A stretch of 64,000 nt of DNA, from contig CAWCMK010000003.1 of the NCBI GenBank assembly GCA_963796705.1, positions 372,001 to 436,000 on the forward strand. Reading direction: 5' to 3'. The translations under genes were made by a program, and so were the position numbers. Of this stretch, positions 7,893 through 16,850 are shown piece by piece; position 1 is the stretch's first letter; each line of letters begins with the position of its first letter. The notes under the pieces are model-generated. The model was given only the letters and a program-made list of their open reading frames with translations. It was not told the origin of the DNA and did no database searches. The DNA is from VRUE01 sp963796705. Its GTDB lineage: Bacteria; Actinomycetota; Thermoleophilia; Solirubrobacterales; 70-9.

Positions 7893-10187
7893 CTAGTTCA
7901 CGGCGCGGATCGCGTCCAGCACCGAGGCCGCAATCGGCAGCGGCCCATCGGCGTCGATCGGCGCCGGTGCGCCGAGCAGGTAGCCCTGCGCGAAGTCGAC
8001 GCCGAACATCTTCACCAGGCTGAGCGTCGCCTCGTCCTCGACCCCCTCGGCGACCGTCTTTTGGCCGAGCCGCCGGGCGAGGCCAACGATCGTCTGCACC
8101 AGGTAGCGGTCAAAGGTCTCGACGCTCATGTTGAGGATGAACTCGGTGTCGATCTTCAGGGTCTGGATCGGGATGTGCTTGAGGTAGCCGAGCGAGCTGA
8201 GTCCGGTCCCGAAGTCATCGAGCGCCAGATCGCACCCCATGTCCTCGAGGGACGCGGCGAAACGGCGGGCCGCTTCGATGTTCGCGATCCCCGCGGTCTC
8301 GGTCAGCTCGAAGCTCAAGAGTCGCGGGTCCATGCCGCCCCCGATCGCCTTTGCGACCCGTTCGAGCAAGCCGCGATCCGTGAGGGCCGGACCGGAGATG
8401 TTGACCGCGATCGGACGTCCCTCTCGGGCCAGCTCGACGGCCCGGTCGACGGCGTAGTTATCGATATCGCCGATCAGCCCGAAACGCTCGGCGGTCGGCA
8501 GAAATGAGCTCGGCGGGATCTCGGTGCCGTCGCGGTCGATCATCCTCACGAGCAGCTCCTCCCGCTCGATCTCGCCTGAGCTCAGGTTGACGATCGGCTG
8601 TGCGAAGAGGACGATTCTGCCCTCGTGAAGCGCCTCGCGAATCCGCTCGACCCAGGTCAGCTTTGCGCCCCTTTGACCTCGGTAGACGCGGATTCCGCCA
8701 TGCCCGGCGCCCTTTGCCTCATAGAGGGCGATGTCAGCGGCGATCAGCAGATCTTCGGCGGAGACCTGGAGCTCGGCACGGTAGAGGACCAGGCCGGCGC
8801 TCGCTCCGACCATCGGGTCCTGGCCAGCCTTGATCGCGCCCAGCACCTTGTCGGCGACTCGCATCGCACCCTCCTCGTCGATCTCGGGCAACAGCACCGA
8901 GAACTCATCGCCGCCCAGCCTCGCGGCGGTGTCGGTTGAGCGGATGCTGTCGGCGATCGCCGCCGCCACCCGGCGGAGCACTCGATCGCCGGTCAGGTGA
9001 CCAAAGGAGTCGTTGATGAACTTGAATGAATCGAGGTCGACGAACAGCACGGCGCCGTCGTGGCCGTAGCGGCGCCCGTAGCCGAGCTGCTCCTCGAGTC
9101 GCTCGGCGAAACGCCGCCTGTTGCAGAGCCCGGTGAGCGGATCGTGGTTGGCAAGCTGGCGCAGGTGCTCCTCCAGCTTGCGCTGTTCGGCAATCACCTC
9201 GTCGCGTTCGGCGATCAACCGGGTGTTCTCCGTCAGGGTCCGGAAGAGCCGCGCCAAGCCGAGCAGCAAAACCGCGCCGGCGGAGCCGATCACCACCGGG
9301 TTACGGTCGTGGATGGACTCCTCAATCAAGAGGACAAGGGAAAGGAGGATCGCGCCGCCGAGCGCAATCGCCAGCAACCGTCCCCGCAGCCCATGGGAGC
9401 GGCTGAGGGAGGCGCTGAAGCGCGATGAGCAGGCGAGCACGACGATCGCCGCGCCCCAGCCGAAGTAGAGCGCAATGCTGGGACTAGCGAGCCCCTGCGT
9501 GGTCTGCTTCAGGTTGACGACGTCGGTGCTCAGCAGGACGGCCATCCCGGCCATCAGCCAGAAGTAGGCGGCACCCACCCGGAAGTGGCTCGGGATGCAG
9601 ATCACAGCCAGCACCGTCAGGGTGGCCAGGTCGAGGATCGGATAGGCGAGCTCGCCTGCGACCAGGGACCGAGAGGCCGCCACGTTGCCCAACAGGGCGT
9701 TGAAGATCAGCTCATAGGCGAGCGAGGCGATCGCCAGGGCGACGATCACCCCGTCGAGGCCGATCGAGAGCTGCAGGCCGCGGCCCTCCTTGCGTCCCAG
9801 GAGGATGACCCCGACGAGAAGCAGCGGAAAGAGGGCAAGACAGAAGAAGTCTCCGGCGGTCGGAAAGTCGCTCAGCGCCCGTTGGCCGAAGTAAAACCAG
9901 GCCTCGCCGATCGAGTTGCTGGCGAGCCCGGCGCCGATCAGGAACCAGGCGATGCGACGGTGGCGCTGTTCCAGCGCGCAGATGAAGAATGCGAGGACCG
10001 GCAGGATGAGGATCGCCGAGACCGTTGTGTCGCTGAGGATGCCGCCGGGTGAGTTCGTCGGCGAGAGCAGAACCTCGATCAGCGCGACCAGAAAGGCGAC
10101 GCCGGTCGCCGCGAAGAGCAGGTTCGACCCCCGGCGGCATCCATTGTGCTGCCGGCTCCGGTTCGCCGATCCAGGGATCGTTGCCAC
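7893..10187 (-). CDS. Membrane-bound GGDEF-EAL cyclic-di-GMP signalling protein
   Basis: A 764-aa protein. Residues ~20-320 hold about ten hydrophobic segments forming a membrane sensor-like module, followed by a short coiled linker (AERDEVIAEQRKLEEHLRQL). The GGDEF domain (~345-505) has an intact ARLGGDEF motif. The EAL domain (~515-755) has ELL in place of EAL but keeps the Glu, and retains NISG, ELTETAG, DDFGTG, KIDTEFI, AEGVEDE and QGYLLG. Both diguanylate cyclase and phosphodiesterase activities are therefore plausible. Translation appears to begin at GTG (10187). It diverges from a processive glycosyltransferase gene, which suggests c-di-GMP control of an extracellular polysaccharide, by inference only. 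Confidence 0.93.
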   Translation of the reverse strand: MATIPGSANRSRQHNGCRRGSNLLFAATGVAFLVALIEVLLSPTNSPGGILSDTTVSAILILPVLAFFICALEQRHRRIAWFLIGAGLASNSIGEAWFYFGQRALSDFPTAGDFFCLALFPLLLVGVILLGRKEGRGLQLSIGLDGVIVALAIASLAYELIFNALLGNVAASRSLVAGELAYPILDLATLTVLAVICIPSHFRVGAAYFWLMAGMAVLLSTDVVNLKQTTQGLASPSIALYFGWGAAIVVLACSSRFSASLSRSHGLRGRLLAIALGGAILLSLVLLIEESIHDRNPVVIGSAGAVLLLGLARLFRTLTENTRLIAERDEVIAEQRKLEEHLRQLANHDPLTGLCNRRRFAERLEEQLGYGRRYGHDGAVLFVDLDSFKFINDSFGHLTGDRVLRRVAAAIADSIRSTDTAARLGGDEFSVLLPEIDEEGAMRVADKVLGAIKAGQDPMVGASAGLVLYRAELQVSAEDLLIAADIALYEAKGAGHGGIRVYRGQRGAKLTWVERIREALHEGRIVLFAQPIVNLSSGEIEREELLVRMIDRDGTEIPPSSFLPTAERFGLIGDIDNYAVDRAVELAREGRPIAVNISGPALTDRGLLERVAKAIGGGMDPRLLSFELTETAGIANIEAARRFAASLEDMGCDLALDDFGTGLSSLGYLKHIPIQTLKIDTEFILNMSVETFDRYLVQTIVGLARRLGQKTVAEGVEDEATLSLVKMFGVDFAQGYLLGAPAPIDADGPLPIAASVLDAIRAVN

Positions 10188-10310
10188 TCCACCATCCCAT
10201 CGACCCTGCCGTCAGCTCGCTTGAGCGGCCGCGACGCCGATTCCCCAGACGCACGTTTGTCGCCTAACCCGGTCCAGTCCGCCGCCGCCGCTGCCGATGT
10301 AAGGGGTGCG

Positions 10311-11738
10311 ATGGCCTCTGTGAAGAAGAGGATCCCGCGATCAGACGCCGCGCCAGCGGGCAAGGAGGACGGCGTGCCGACGCTTGCCAGGGAGCCGGCG
10401 CTGCGGGTCAGTGAACTCGAGCGCAGCCCGCAGGAGCGAAGTCGCATCTACGTCAGGTTGCATCTGAAGCTGGCGCTTGTTGTCGCCATCGCGCTCTCCT
10501 GGGCCGCCTTCTCCTTCTGGCTCTCATTGCCCTGGATCGAGACCCTGGGCGAATCGATCACGATTCCGCTCGCGGTCGCGGTGATCCTCGGGATCGCGAT
10601 CCTCCCCGGCTATCTCAACGCCAACCTGATCGCCTCCCTGCTGATCGATCGGCCGCCACCGCTGCGGTTCGATCTCGCCTTCCCGGCGGTGACGGTCGCG
10701 ATCGCCTGCTTCAACGAGGAGGAGACGATCGAGGAGACGCTCGACTACGTCCTCAGCCAGGACTACCCGGGTGAAATGCAGGTGCTGGTGGCCGATGATG
10801 GATCAGGTGATCGCACCCTCGCGCTGGCCCGAAAGCGCGCCCGGAAGGAGCCCCGGATCGCGGTCTTCAGCTTTCCCCACGGTGGCAAGGCGCGCACCCT
10901 GACGAGAGCGATGGCCGAGGTGCGAACGCCACTGCTCGCAACCGTCGACGCCGACACCCTGCTGATGCCCTCGGCGCTGCAGCGCATCGTCGCGAGGCTC
11001 TTGATCTCCCCACCGGATACGGTGGCCGTCGCCGGGGCGGTCTTCGTCCGCAACTCCCGCAACAACCTCATCACGCGTGCGCAGGAGTGGGACTACTTCC
11101 TCGGGATCGCCTCCGTGAAGCGCCAACAGGGCCTCTTCCAGGGGACGATGGTCGCCCAGGGAGCCTTCAGCGTCTACCGCACCGCCGCAGTAAATGCGGT
11201 CGGCGGCTGGCCCGATCGGATCGGCGAGGACATCGTCCTGACCTGGGCGATGATGCGCGGAGGAGGCCGGGTTGGATACGAGCGCACCGCGATCGCCTTC
11301 ACCGGCGCCCCCGAAGACCTGCGGAGTTTCGCGCGCCAGCGGCGCCGCTGGGCGCGGGGAATGATCGAGGGGCTGCGCGAGCACGGTGGCGCCCTGCTCG
11401 CCGCGGGACGGTCCAACATCCACGCGGTGCTGGTCAACTTCGTCTTTCCCTATATCGACCTCGTCTACTCGGTCGCCTTTCCGATTGGGATCGTGCTGGC
11501 GCTCTTCGGCAACTTCGCGATCGTCGGCCCGATGACCCTGGCAGTGCTGCCGCTGAACCTGCTCCTGGCGGCGATCATGTTTCACTTCAGCCGCCAGGCA
11601 TTCGACGAGGTCGGGTTGAGGGTCCGCCAGAACCGGCTCGGCTACCTCGGCTACCTGCTCACCTACCAACTCATCATGTCGCCGGTCTCGGTTGCCGGAT
11701 ACGCGCAGGAGCTCCTCGGCGCGGCGCGGCGCTGGTAG
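10311..11738 (+). CDS. Membrane family 2 glycosyltransferase (poly-GlcNAc synthase-like)
   Basis: A processive GT2 enzyme of the PgaC/BcsA/hyaluronan synthase type. It has two N-terminal membrane segments, a cytoplasmic catalytic domain with VAIACFNEEETI, VADDGSGD, TVDADTL, GEDIVLTW and the acceptor/processivity motif RQRRRW, then three or four C-terminal membrane segments. The ATG at 10311 follows AAGGGG at 10301-10306; the longer frame to 10146 overlaps the divergent GGDEF-EAL gene and is not favoured. The likely role is synthesis and export of a beta-linked polysaccharide from a UDP-sugar. The nucleotide sugar cannot be told from sequence. Confidence 0.9.
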   Translation: MASVKKRIPRSDAAPAGKEDGVPTLAREPALRVSELERSPQERSRIYVRLHLKLALVVAIALSWAAFSFWLSLPWIETLGESITIPLAVAVILGIAILPGYLNANLIASLLIDRPPPLRFDLAFPAVTVAIACFNEEETIEETLDYVLSQDYPGEMQVLVADDGSGDRTLALARKRARKEPRIAVFSFPHGGKARTLTRAMAEVRTPLLATVDADTLLMPSALQRIVARLLISPPDTVAVAGAVFVRNSRNNLITRAQEWDYFLGIASVKRQQGLFQGTMVAQGAFSVYRTAAVNAVGGWPDRIGEDIVLTWAMMRGGGRVGYERTAIAFTGAPEDLRSFARQRRRWARGMIEGLREHGGALLAAGRSNIHAVLVNFVFPYIDLVYSVAFPIGIVLALFGNFAIVGPMTLAVLPLNLLLAAIMFHFSRQAFDEVGLRVRQNRLGYLGYLLTYQLIMSPVSVAGYAQELLGAARRW

Positions 11739-11816
11739 GTGGCCTGACGCGGTTCGAGCGCCGATCCCCGTGGCGGCTAACGACAAACAAGAAAGCTGAA
11801 TCATTCCCGGCCGCGG

Positions 11817-13088
11817 CTAGGGGACAGGCCGATGGGGGCGGCTCATTTCTTCCCACGCATCCGCCATCGCGATTCTCTGCATCGTCGTCGGATGATCTTC
11901 AAATAGCCCATAGGCCCAGCCGGGAGGGTCTGGATCGCTGAGGCTGTTGATCGTCAGCTGCAGCATCAGAGCCCGGTCGGTGGCTGGTTCGTGTGTGGCC
12001 GTTAGCGCCGCCCAATCGGCGGCCGCCTCCTGGCGGCGATAGACGATGTTCAACAGCGGCGTCGCCAACAACTGCAAGATGACCAAGACCAGGAGGGCGA
12101 TCGGCACCGCCTCGGGGCGGGCCAGGCCTCCCCGAGGTCGGGTAAAGAGCGCGATCAGCCCCGTGGCTGGGATCAGGAAGAGCGCCCACCATCCGACCCG
12201 CTTCAGCGGATCTTCATGGGCCAGGTGGCCGACCTCGTGGGCGATCACGAAGCGGATCTCCGCGCGGCTGAGGCCGTCGTTGAGGAGCGTGTCCCAGAGA
12301 ACCACCGTGTTCGTCGGCCCCAGTCCCGTCGACTCCGCATTGGGTGCCGTGGTGGCGCTGTGCACGTCCTGGACCTCGAGCCGTGCCCTCCCGACCTTCT
12401 CGGTGCGCTCCAGCGCCCGAGCTTCGGCGAGCAACCGGGGGTTTTGAACCGGTGAAGTATCCGGGATCAGATAGGGGCTCACGAAGGTGAACAGCAGCAC
12501 GAGCCCGACGAACAGTGGCGCTGCCACGGCCCACCACCAGCGCCGCATCACTCCGGCGAGTCCCATCGCGATCGCCACTGCGACGCAGACAAAGAGGAAC
12601 TCGCTACCGAGTCCGAAGAAGCTCTGATAGAGCCACGAGAGATAGCCCTGCTGGGAAACCTGGTAGCGCCGCTCCCACCAAAGGCCTGCGAGCCCGAAGG
12701 GCACCTCGGCGAGCCAGACGAGGGCAAAGCCGAGCATCGCCAGCAGCATCCCCGTGCCGACTCGGCCCGCGGCCGACTCGCGCATGAGACGTGCTCCGCG
12801 CCTCGCGTAGACGATCAGCACGATGACCTCGGCCACGATCCCGAGCAGCGCGTCGATCGACAAGAAGCGACCGTAGGTGGAGCTGCGCTGAAGGAAGGCA
12901 GGGCTGAAGTAATGGCTGGCCTGCAGCTGGGGGAGGTGCAGGGACGGCAGGGCGGTTGAGTCCCAGAGGGCGTGTGCGGCCCAGATCCACAGCGCCGCCG
13001 CGCCCAGCAGGCCGAGGCTCGTCGGCCGCAGCAGGCGTCGCGGTTGCCAGGCCGCCGCTCGCTGCTCAACCGCCTCCTCTCCGTACAT
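11817..13088 (-). CDS. M48-family membrane zinc metalloprotease (Ste24/HtpX-like)
   Basis: A 423-aa integral membrane protease with about six hydrophobic segments. The zinc-binding HEVGH motif lies in FVIAHEVGHLAHEDP and the third ligand in RRQEAAADWAAL. The STGLGPTNTVVLWDTLL stretch before HExxH resembles the substrate-facing strand of Ste24/M48A enzymes, and HPTTMQRIAMA near the end is also typical. It starts 3 bp after the DUF4389 gene stop and is probably the last gene of a three-gene membrane operon. A membrane-protein quality-control role is likely by family. Confidence 0.9.
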   Translation of the reverse strand: MYGEEAVEQRAAAWQPRRLLRPTSLGLLGAAALWIWAAHALWDSTALPSLHLPQLQASHYFSPAFLQRSSTYGRFLSIDALLGIVAEVIVLIVYARRGARLMRESAAGRVGTGMLLAMLGFALVWLAEVPFGLAGLWWERRYQVSQQGYLSWLYQSFFGLGSEFLFVCVAVAIAMGLAGVMRRWWWAVAAPLFVGLVLLFTFVSPYLIPDTSPVQNPRLLAEARALERTEKVGRARLEVQDVHSATTAPNAESTGLGPTNTVVLWDTLLNDGLSRAEIRFVIAHEVGHLAHEDPLKRVGWWALFLIPATGLIALFTRPRGGLARPEAVPIALLVLVILQLLATPLLNIVYRRQEAAADWAALTATHEPATDRALMLQLTINSLSDPDPPGWAYGLFEDHPTTMQRIAMADAWEEMSRPHRPVP

Positions 13089-13091
13089 CGC

Positions 13092-14387
13092 TCAGGCAGC
13101 CCGCGGGGTCGGGGCGCCCTGCTCGGCAGTCGGGGGCGGTGGGATTTCCACACAGGGCCCGCTATAGGGATAGGCGCTGGTCACGAGCATCAGGTAGGCG
13201 TAGGTCTGGGAGATGTAGCGAAGGGCGAAAGCACCGGCATTGCGCAGGCCAAGCGGCATCTCACCCCTGATCAGGGCGGCGAACCAGCCGAAGACGGCGA
13301 CGATCAGGAGGAGCCAGCCAAAGATGCTCGCGAGGAGCAGCGCCGGCAGGGCGAGGATCACTCGAAACAGCACGCTCCAGCGATTCTGTGGCTGGCGAGC
13401 CGCAAGGCGAAGTTCGACCGGGTAGCTCCATTCGGCGCCGACGAACCCCGGGAACGGGTTGCCGATCAGGTAGAGGAAGGCGCTGAGATGGAGCTGGTAG
13501 CGAAGGTAGGCGGCGAGGAAGCGCTGGACCCACCGGGGCGAGACGCCGCTAAGCATCGTCGCGAACCAGTTGAGGATTGCGCAGAGCCAGGCCAGCACAG
13601 TCCAGAGCCAGAGCCAGACAAGGTGGGGAAAGGCGAGCAGCAGCCGGAAGAAGACCGTCAGACGGCTGCGCCGCAGATCATCGTCGAAGACCTGCATCCG
13701 CACCGGGTCAGAGCGAACCGCCAGGGGGTCGATCGCGGTGAGCGGGTCAGTCGAGGGATAGCGGTCGGTCAGCAACAGCAGATAGGACCAAACCTGCGCT
13801 CCGTAGGCGAGGGCGTAGGCGATCAGGTCCCGCAGTCCGCGCGGCATCCTCCCCCGGACCAGGGCATAGAACCATCCCAGGAGGCCAGCTGTGCCGACCA
13901 GCGCCAGCGCGCCGGTCGGGCCGGCGAAGGGGAAGCGGCTGTAGAGGAGGCTTCCCGGGCCGACGTAGACGGAGAGGAGAACCATCGCCGGAACGACGAG
14001 GACGATGCGAACGGCGACGCTCAGGCGACTCTGGGGCCCGGGCGGGTCGATCTCGAGGTCAATCGGATACCCAGGTCTTCCGTCAAAGGCGGGGAGCGGC
14101 TCGGCCGCCAGGTAGAGGTAGGCGTAGATCTGGGTCGTGTATCGGACGAAGCGCGCGAGGAAGTCGTGCAGTGGCTCGGGGGACTCTCCTTCAAAGAGGG
14201 TTGCGACCCAATTGACGAAGGCGACGAAGACCGCGCCGAGCGCCCACACCACGAGCCAGACCAGGAACGGCAGGGCGAAGATGGCGCGGAAGAGGACCGT
14301 GCCGCGACTTCGGTTGAGGTCGTCGCTGACAGTGAGGCGCACCGGCCGCTCCCCCTCGGCGCCCGGAGCTGTCGGTGTCGTATTCAA
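13092..14387 (-). CDS. Tandem DUF4389 membrane protein
   Basis: A 431-aa membrane protein made of two related halves, each opening with a basic element (LNRSRGTVLFRAIFALPFLVW and LRRSRLTVFFRLLLAFPHLVW) and each containing a Tyr-rich stretch (RYTTQIYAYLYLA and RYQLHLSAFLYLI). A further repeat pair, IRYISQTYAYL-like, ends each unit. This is the DUF4389 duplication pattern; function is unknown. The frame opens at TTG (14387) with no clear ribosome-binding site; a GTG 15 codons later is an alternative start. It sits 24 bp after the DUF4328 gene and 3 bp before the M48 protease gene, so these three probably act in the same membrane process. Confidence 0.82.
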   Translation of the reverse strand: MNTTPTAPGAEGERPVRLTVSDDLNRSRGTVLFRAIFALPFLVWLVVWALGAVFVAFVNWVATLFEGESPEPLHDFLARFVRYTTQIYAYLYLAAEPLPAFDGRPGYPIDLEIDPPGPQSRLSVAVRIVLVVPAMVLLSVYVGPGSLLYSRFPFAGPTGALALVGTAGLLGWFYALVRGRMPRGLRDLIAYALAYGAQVWSYLLLLTDRYPSTDPLTAIDPLAVRSDPVRMQVFDDDLRRSRLTVFFRLLLAFPHLVWLWLWTVLAWLCAILNWFATMLSGVSPRWVQRFLAAYLRYQLHLSAFLYLIGNPFPGFVGAEWSYPVELRLAARQPQNRWSVLFRVILALPALLLASIFGWLLLIVAVFGWFAALIRGEMPLGLRNAGAFALRYISQTYAYLMLVTSAYPYSGPCVEIPPPPTAEQGAPTPRAA

Positions 14388-14411
14388 GGGATGAAGACCG
14401 TGAGCAGGTTG

Positions 14412-15374
14412 CTAACCGGTTGGCCCCAGCTGGTGCCCGCAGAAGCGGCAGATTCTCGCCAGCGGCTGGACCCACTCCGCGCATTCGGGGCATTGGATCC
14501 GTTGTTCACCGGCCAAGGATGGCAGTGGGCCCACCGGTTCAGGCGGCGCAGCCGAGCCGCCGGGCAGGGGTGCCGCCGCCGCTTGTCTCGCCGGGGGAGG
14601 AGCGCCCAGACCCGGTGGCGCCATCGGCTGCGTCGCCGCCGCCGCCCCGAGCGCCTCATCGCGAACGGCGTCAAGTCGCTTGCTGACGCGCGAGACGAGC
14701 GCGATCGCCGTGACCGCCGCGGCGATGCTCAGGACGGCACCGAGGAGGTCGATCATGGTTCCCGTCTTGATCTGGGAGAGGCCGTTCTCGAGCGAGCCCG
14801 AACCGATGCCGGTCAGCCTGCTGTAGCCGGAGGCGGAGGTCTGCTGTCCGATCTCCAAAAGGACCCCCTGGGAGACAAACAGCCCCCACCACCAGTGGAC
14901 CAGGCTCGGAACCGGCTCCTGGCGCCACTGCGTGGTGATCTCGACCCCGTTCTCGCTGCCGCGCCAGAGATCGTTGGCGATCTGCTTGGGGCGAAACAGG
15001 TTGAGGATCGGGACGAACCAGGCGCCGATCGCCCAGCCCGGCCCGTAGCGCATGTTCTGCACGCCGAGCCGGCCCAGGTTCCGGTATGACCTGTAGAACC
15101 AGGCGATGAACACGGCGGCGCTGATGAGCGAGGCAAGGGCGGCAAGGCCGACCCAGATGGAGTAGCTGTGGTAGGCGCTGGTGATATCGCCTTCTTCGCT
15201 GGCGGCCGAGTGCAGGTTGAGCGTCGAGAAGATCCTGACCACCTCGAGAAGGCTGACGATGCCGAGGCTGACCATCGCGCCCCAGCCCACCCCGCTCATC
15301 TGGCGGGGCGGGTCGGTCCGATCGGCGATCCAATGCGAGCCGTGACGAGCAGGGTACGGCGCGGTCACTGCCAT
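14412..15374 (-). CDS. DUF4328 membrane protein with C-terminal zinc ribbon
   Basis: About 320 aa from the ATG at 15374; the frame reaches a TTG at 15440 but that extension is compositionally odd. There are four membrane segments, with the DUF4328 signature around AWFYRSYRNLGRLGVQNM and GPGWAIGAWFVPILNLFRPK. A Pro/Ala-rich linker leads to a zinc ribbon with two CxxC pairs (CPECAEW and CRFCGH). The function of DUF4328 is unknown; the ribbon suggests protein binding or a sensing role. First gene of the probable operon with DUF4389 and the M48 protease. Confidence 0.82.
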   Translation of the reverse strand: MAVTAPYPARHGSHWIADRTDPPRQMSGVGWGAMVSLGIVSLLEVVRIFSTLNLHSAASEEGDITSAYHSYSIWVGLAALASLISAAVFIAWFYRSYRNLGRLGVQNMRYGPGWAIGAWFVPILNLFRPKQIANDLWRGSENGVEITTQWRQEPVPSLVHWWWGLFVSQGVLLEIGQQTSASGYSRLTGIGSGSLENGLSQIKTGTMIDLLGAVLSIAAAVTAIALVSRVSKRLDAVRDEALGAAAATQPMAPPGLGAPPPARQAAAAPLPGGSAAPPEPVGPLPSLAGEQRIQCPECAEWVQPLARICRFCGHQLGPTG

Positions 15375-15782
15375 TGGGTCCCAGTATCGGCGCTGACCGG
15401 GCGCGGGTTGAGCCCTGCAAGGCCCTTCGTCCCGGGTCAAGCGGCGATTCGCACGCCGCAGGGCAGCGCTCGAGCAGGCGGGTCTCGTTGCCGAACCGGC
15501 ACTCCGTCCTCGTCACACTCCTCGGGACTCGCGAGTCAAGTCAGAGGCGGAAAGGTCGTCGAAATCAACTTTCTCGCCGACCCCGAGCGAATCGCAAGGC
15601 TCGGCCCGACCGGACTTGGCGACTGACCGGGACCCTACGGGCCCTGGAGAACGGCAGCCGGGACGCTGCGCCGATCAGCGGGCGGCCGAGGCGACCCCTG
15701 ATGACGGACCCCAATGCCGGACGTGGTGCCCTGGCCATAGGCTGGCCGGTGCCCCTCGATCCTGCTCGGGTCCTCAAACGAG
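15375..15782. other. Divergent intergenic region with no recognised gene
   Basis: These 408 bp separate the minus-strand DUF4328 gene from the plus-strand methyltransferase. Long open frames here are GC-driven and lack recognisable protein features. It must contain the promoters of both neighbours, but no clear -10/-35 pairs or palindromes were found. Confidence 0.5.
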
Positions 15783-16325
15783 ATGCACGCGCTCAAGACC
15801 GGCGTCGTAATTGCCTGGGTTCTCTTCTGGGTCTACTGGATCGTGTCCGCCTTCGGCGTCAAGGAGGGCAGAGCCAGCAGGCGCCGGATTCCCCTGAACG
15901 GTTTGACCGCGCTGGCGGTCATCCTCCTTTTGCGTGTCTTTCGGGGCGGGAGCCTGGACGTCCAAAGCCCCCTGCTCGGGGCAATCGGGGCCCTGGTGTT
16001 CGTTTCCGGGATCGCGCTGGCGGTCTGGGCCCGCGTCCACCTGGGCCGCAACTGGGGAATGCCAATGACCCAAAAGGACGAGCCGGAGCTCGTCACCTCC
16101 GGCCCCTACAGGTGGGTTCGCCACCCGATCTACGCGGGGATCCTGGCAGCCCTCCTCGGGACAGCGCTGGTGAGCAACCTGATCGGCCTGGCCCTCGTCA
16201 CGATCCTGGGCTGCTACTTCTACTACTGCGCATCCGTGGAGGAGAGGAATCTCACCGCAATGTTTCCGACCGCCTATCCGGCCTACCGAGCGCGGACAAA
16301 GATGCTCATTCCCTTCGTTCTGTAG
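15783..16325 (+). CDS. ICMT/PEMT-like membrane methyltransferase
   Basis: A 180-aa membrane protein with four or five hydrophobic segments and the isoprenylcysteine carboxyl methyltransferase family core: WARVHLGRNWGMP, then GPYRWVRHPIYAG (AdoMet-binding region) and a C-terminal EERNLTAMFPTAYPAYRARTKMLIPF. Bacterial members methylate small or membrane-associated substrates that are mostly unknown. The start is ATG; no strong ribosome-binding site is visible. It stands alone between divergent and convergent neighbours. Confidence 0.88.
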   Translation: MHALKTGVVIAWVLFWVYWIVSAFGVKEGRASRRRIPLNGLTALAVILLLRVFRGGSLDVQSPLLGAIGALVFVSGIALAVWARVHLGRNWGMPMTQKDEPELVTSGPYRWVRHPIYAGILAALLGTALVSNLIGLALVTILGCYFYYCASVEERNLTAMFPTAYPAYRARTKMLIPFVL

Positions 16326-16371
16326 CCGGCGCCCGGGCGCCGCTCGCCCCCCTCGGTCAGCGCCGGATTGC

Positions 16372-16527
16372 TCACGCTGCCTGCTCGGCCGGCTCCCTGG
16401 CAACCCATTGCTCAACCCACTCGCCGGAGATCGGCCCGGTGACGGCGTTGATCGGGTTCAAGACGTTGATCGTCGCAATTGAGATCACGAGCGGCGCCAG
16501 CTCGGCCTCGTCGTAATGTCGAGCGGC
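16372..16527 (-). pseudogene. C-terminal remnant of a carboxymuconolactone decarboxylase/AhpD-like gene
   Basis: The minus strand reads RHYDEAELAPLVISIATINV and continues through LNPINAVTGPISGEWVEQWV to a TGA at 16372-16374. The YDE..LAPLVISIATINV..R/P-IN pattern is the conserved C-terminal helix pair of AhpD/CMD proteins. An in-frame stop lies at 16528-16530, so only ~51 codons remain and the catalytic CxxC/His region is absent. The 5' truncation lies about 190 bp from a partial tRNA copy, so it may have been cut by an integration event. Confidence 0.6.
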
Positions 16528-16715
16528 CTAGTGGCTCCGGAGAGCCATTTCGCATCCGGTCCTAGATGCGCGTCGACCGGCTCCCCTCCTCGCGCCAGCG
16601 CGTCAAGAGGGTGGGGGGTCAGTTTTAAACCGGCCTTGACACCTGGGCACAGAGTGGCCAACGCTTGCCGCGGCGAACAACGGGGGTCGCAAAAACCAAT
16701 ATGCAGGAAAAGGAG

Positions 16716-16755
16716 TGGAGCTGGCCGGACTCGAACCGGCGACCTCCTGGGTGCG
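16716..16755 (-). repeat. 3'-half copy of tRNA-Ala(CGC), possible attachment-site scar
   Basis: Forty bases match the 3' half of the complete tRNA-Ala(CGC) at 18509-18581 at 39 of 40 positions, from the discriminator base through the T arm into the anticodon stem and loop. The D arm and 5' acceptor strand are missing, so it is not a functional tRNA. Together with a second partial copy at 18344-18386 it brackets a small cassette. Confidence 0.75.
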
Positions 16756-16850
16756 GATGAGCCGATCCGCGAGCAAGTAGCAATCAGGTTTCTAGAACTG
16801 GTCCCACGAACCTCATTGCGTTCGCACCGGATGTCCGCTTCGATGGACCC

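Noticed and set aside
12972..15089. Plus-strand frame of ~700 codons opposite the M48/DUF4389/DUF4328 genes
   Set aside because: GC-rich antisense shadow; Glu/Gln/Arg-rich without motifs, while the opposite strand encodes three recognisable membrane proteins.
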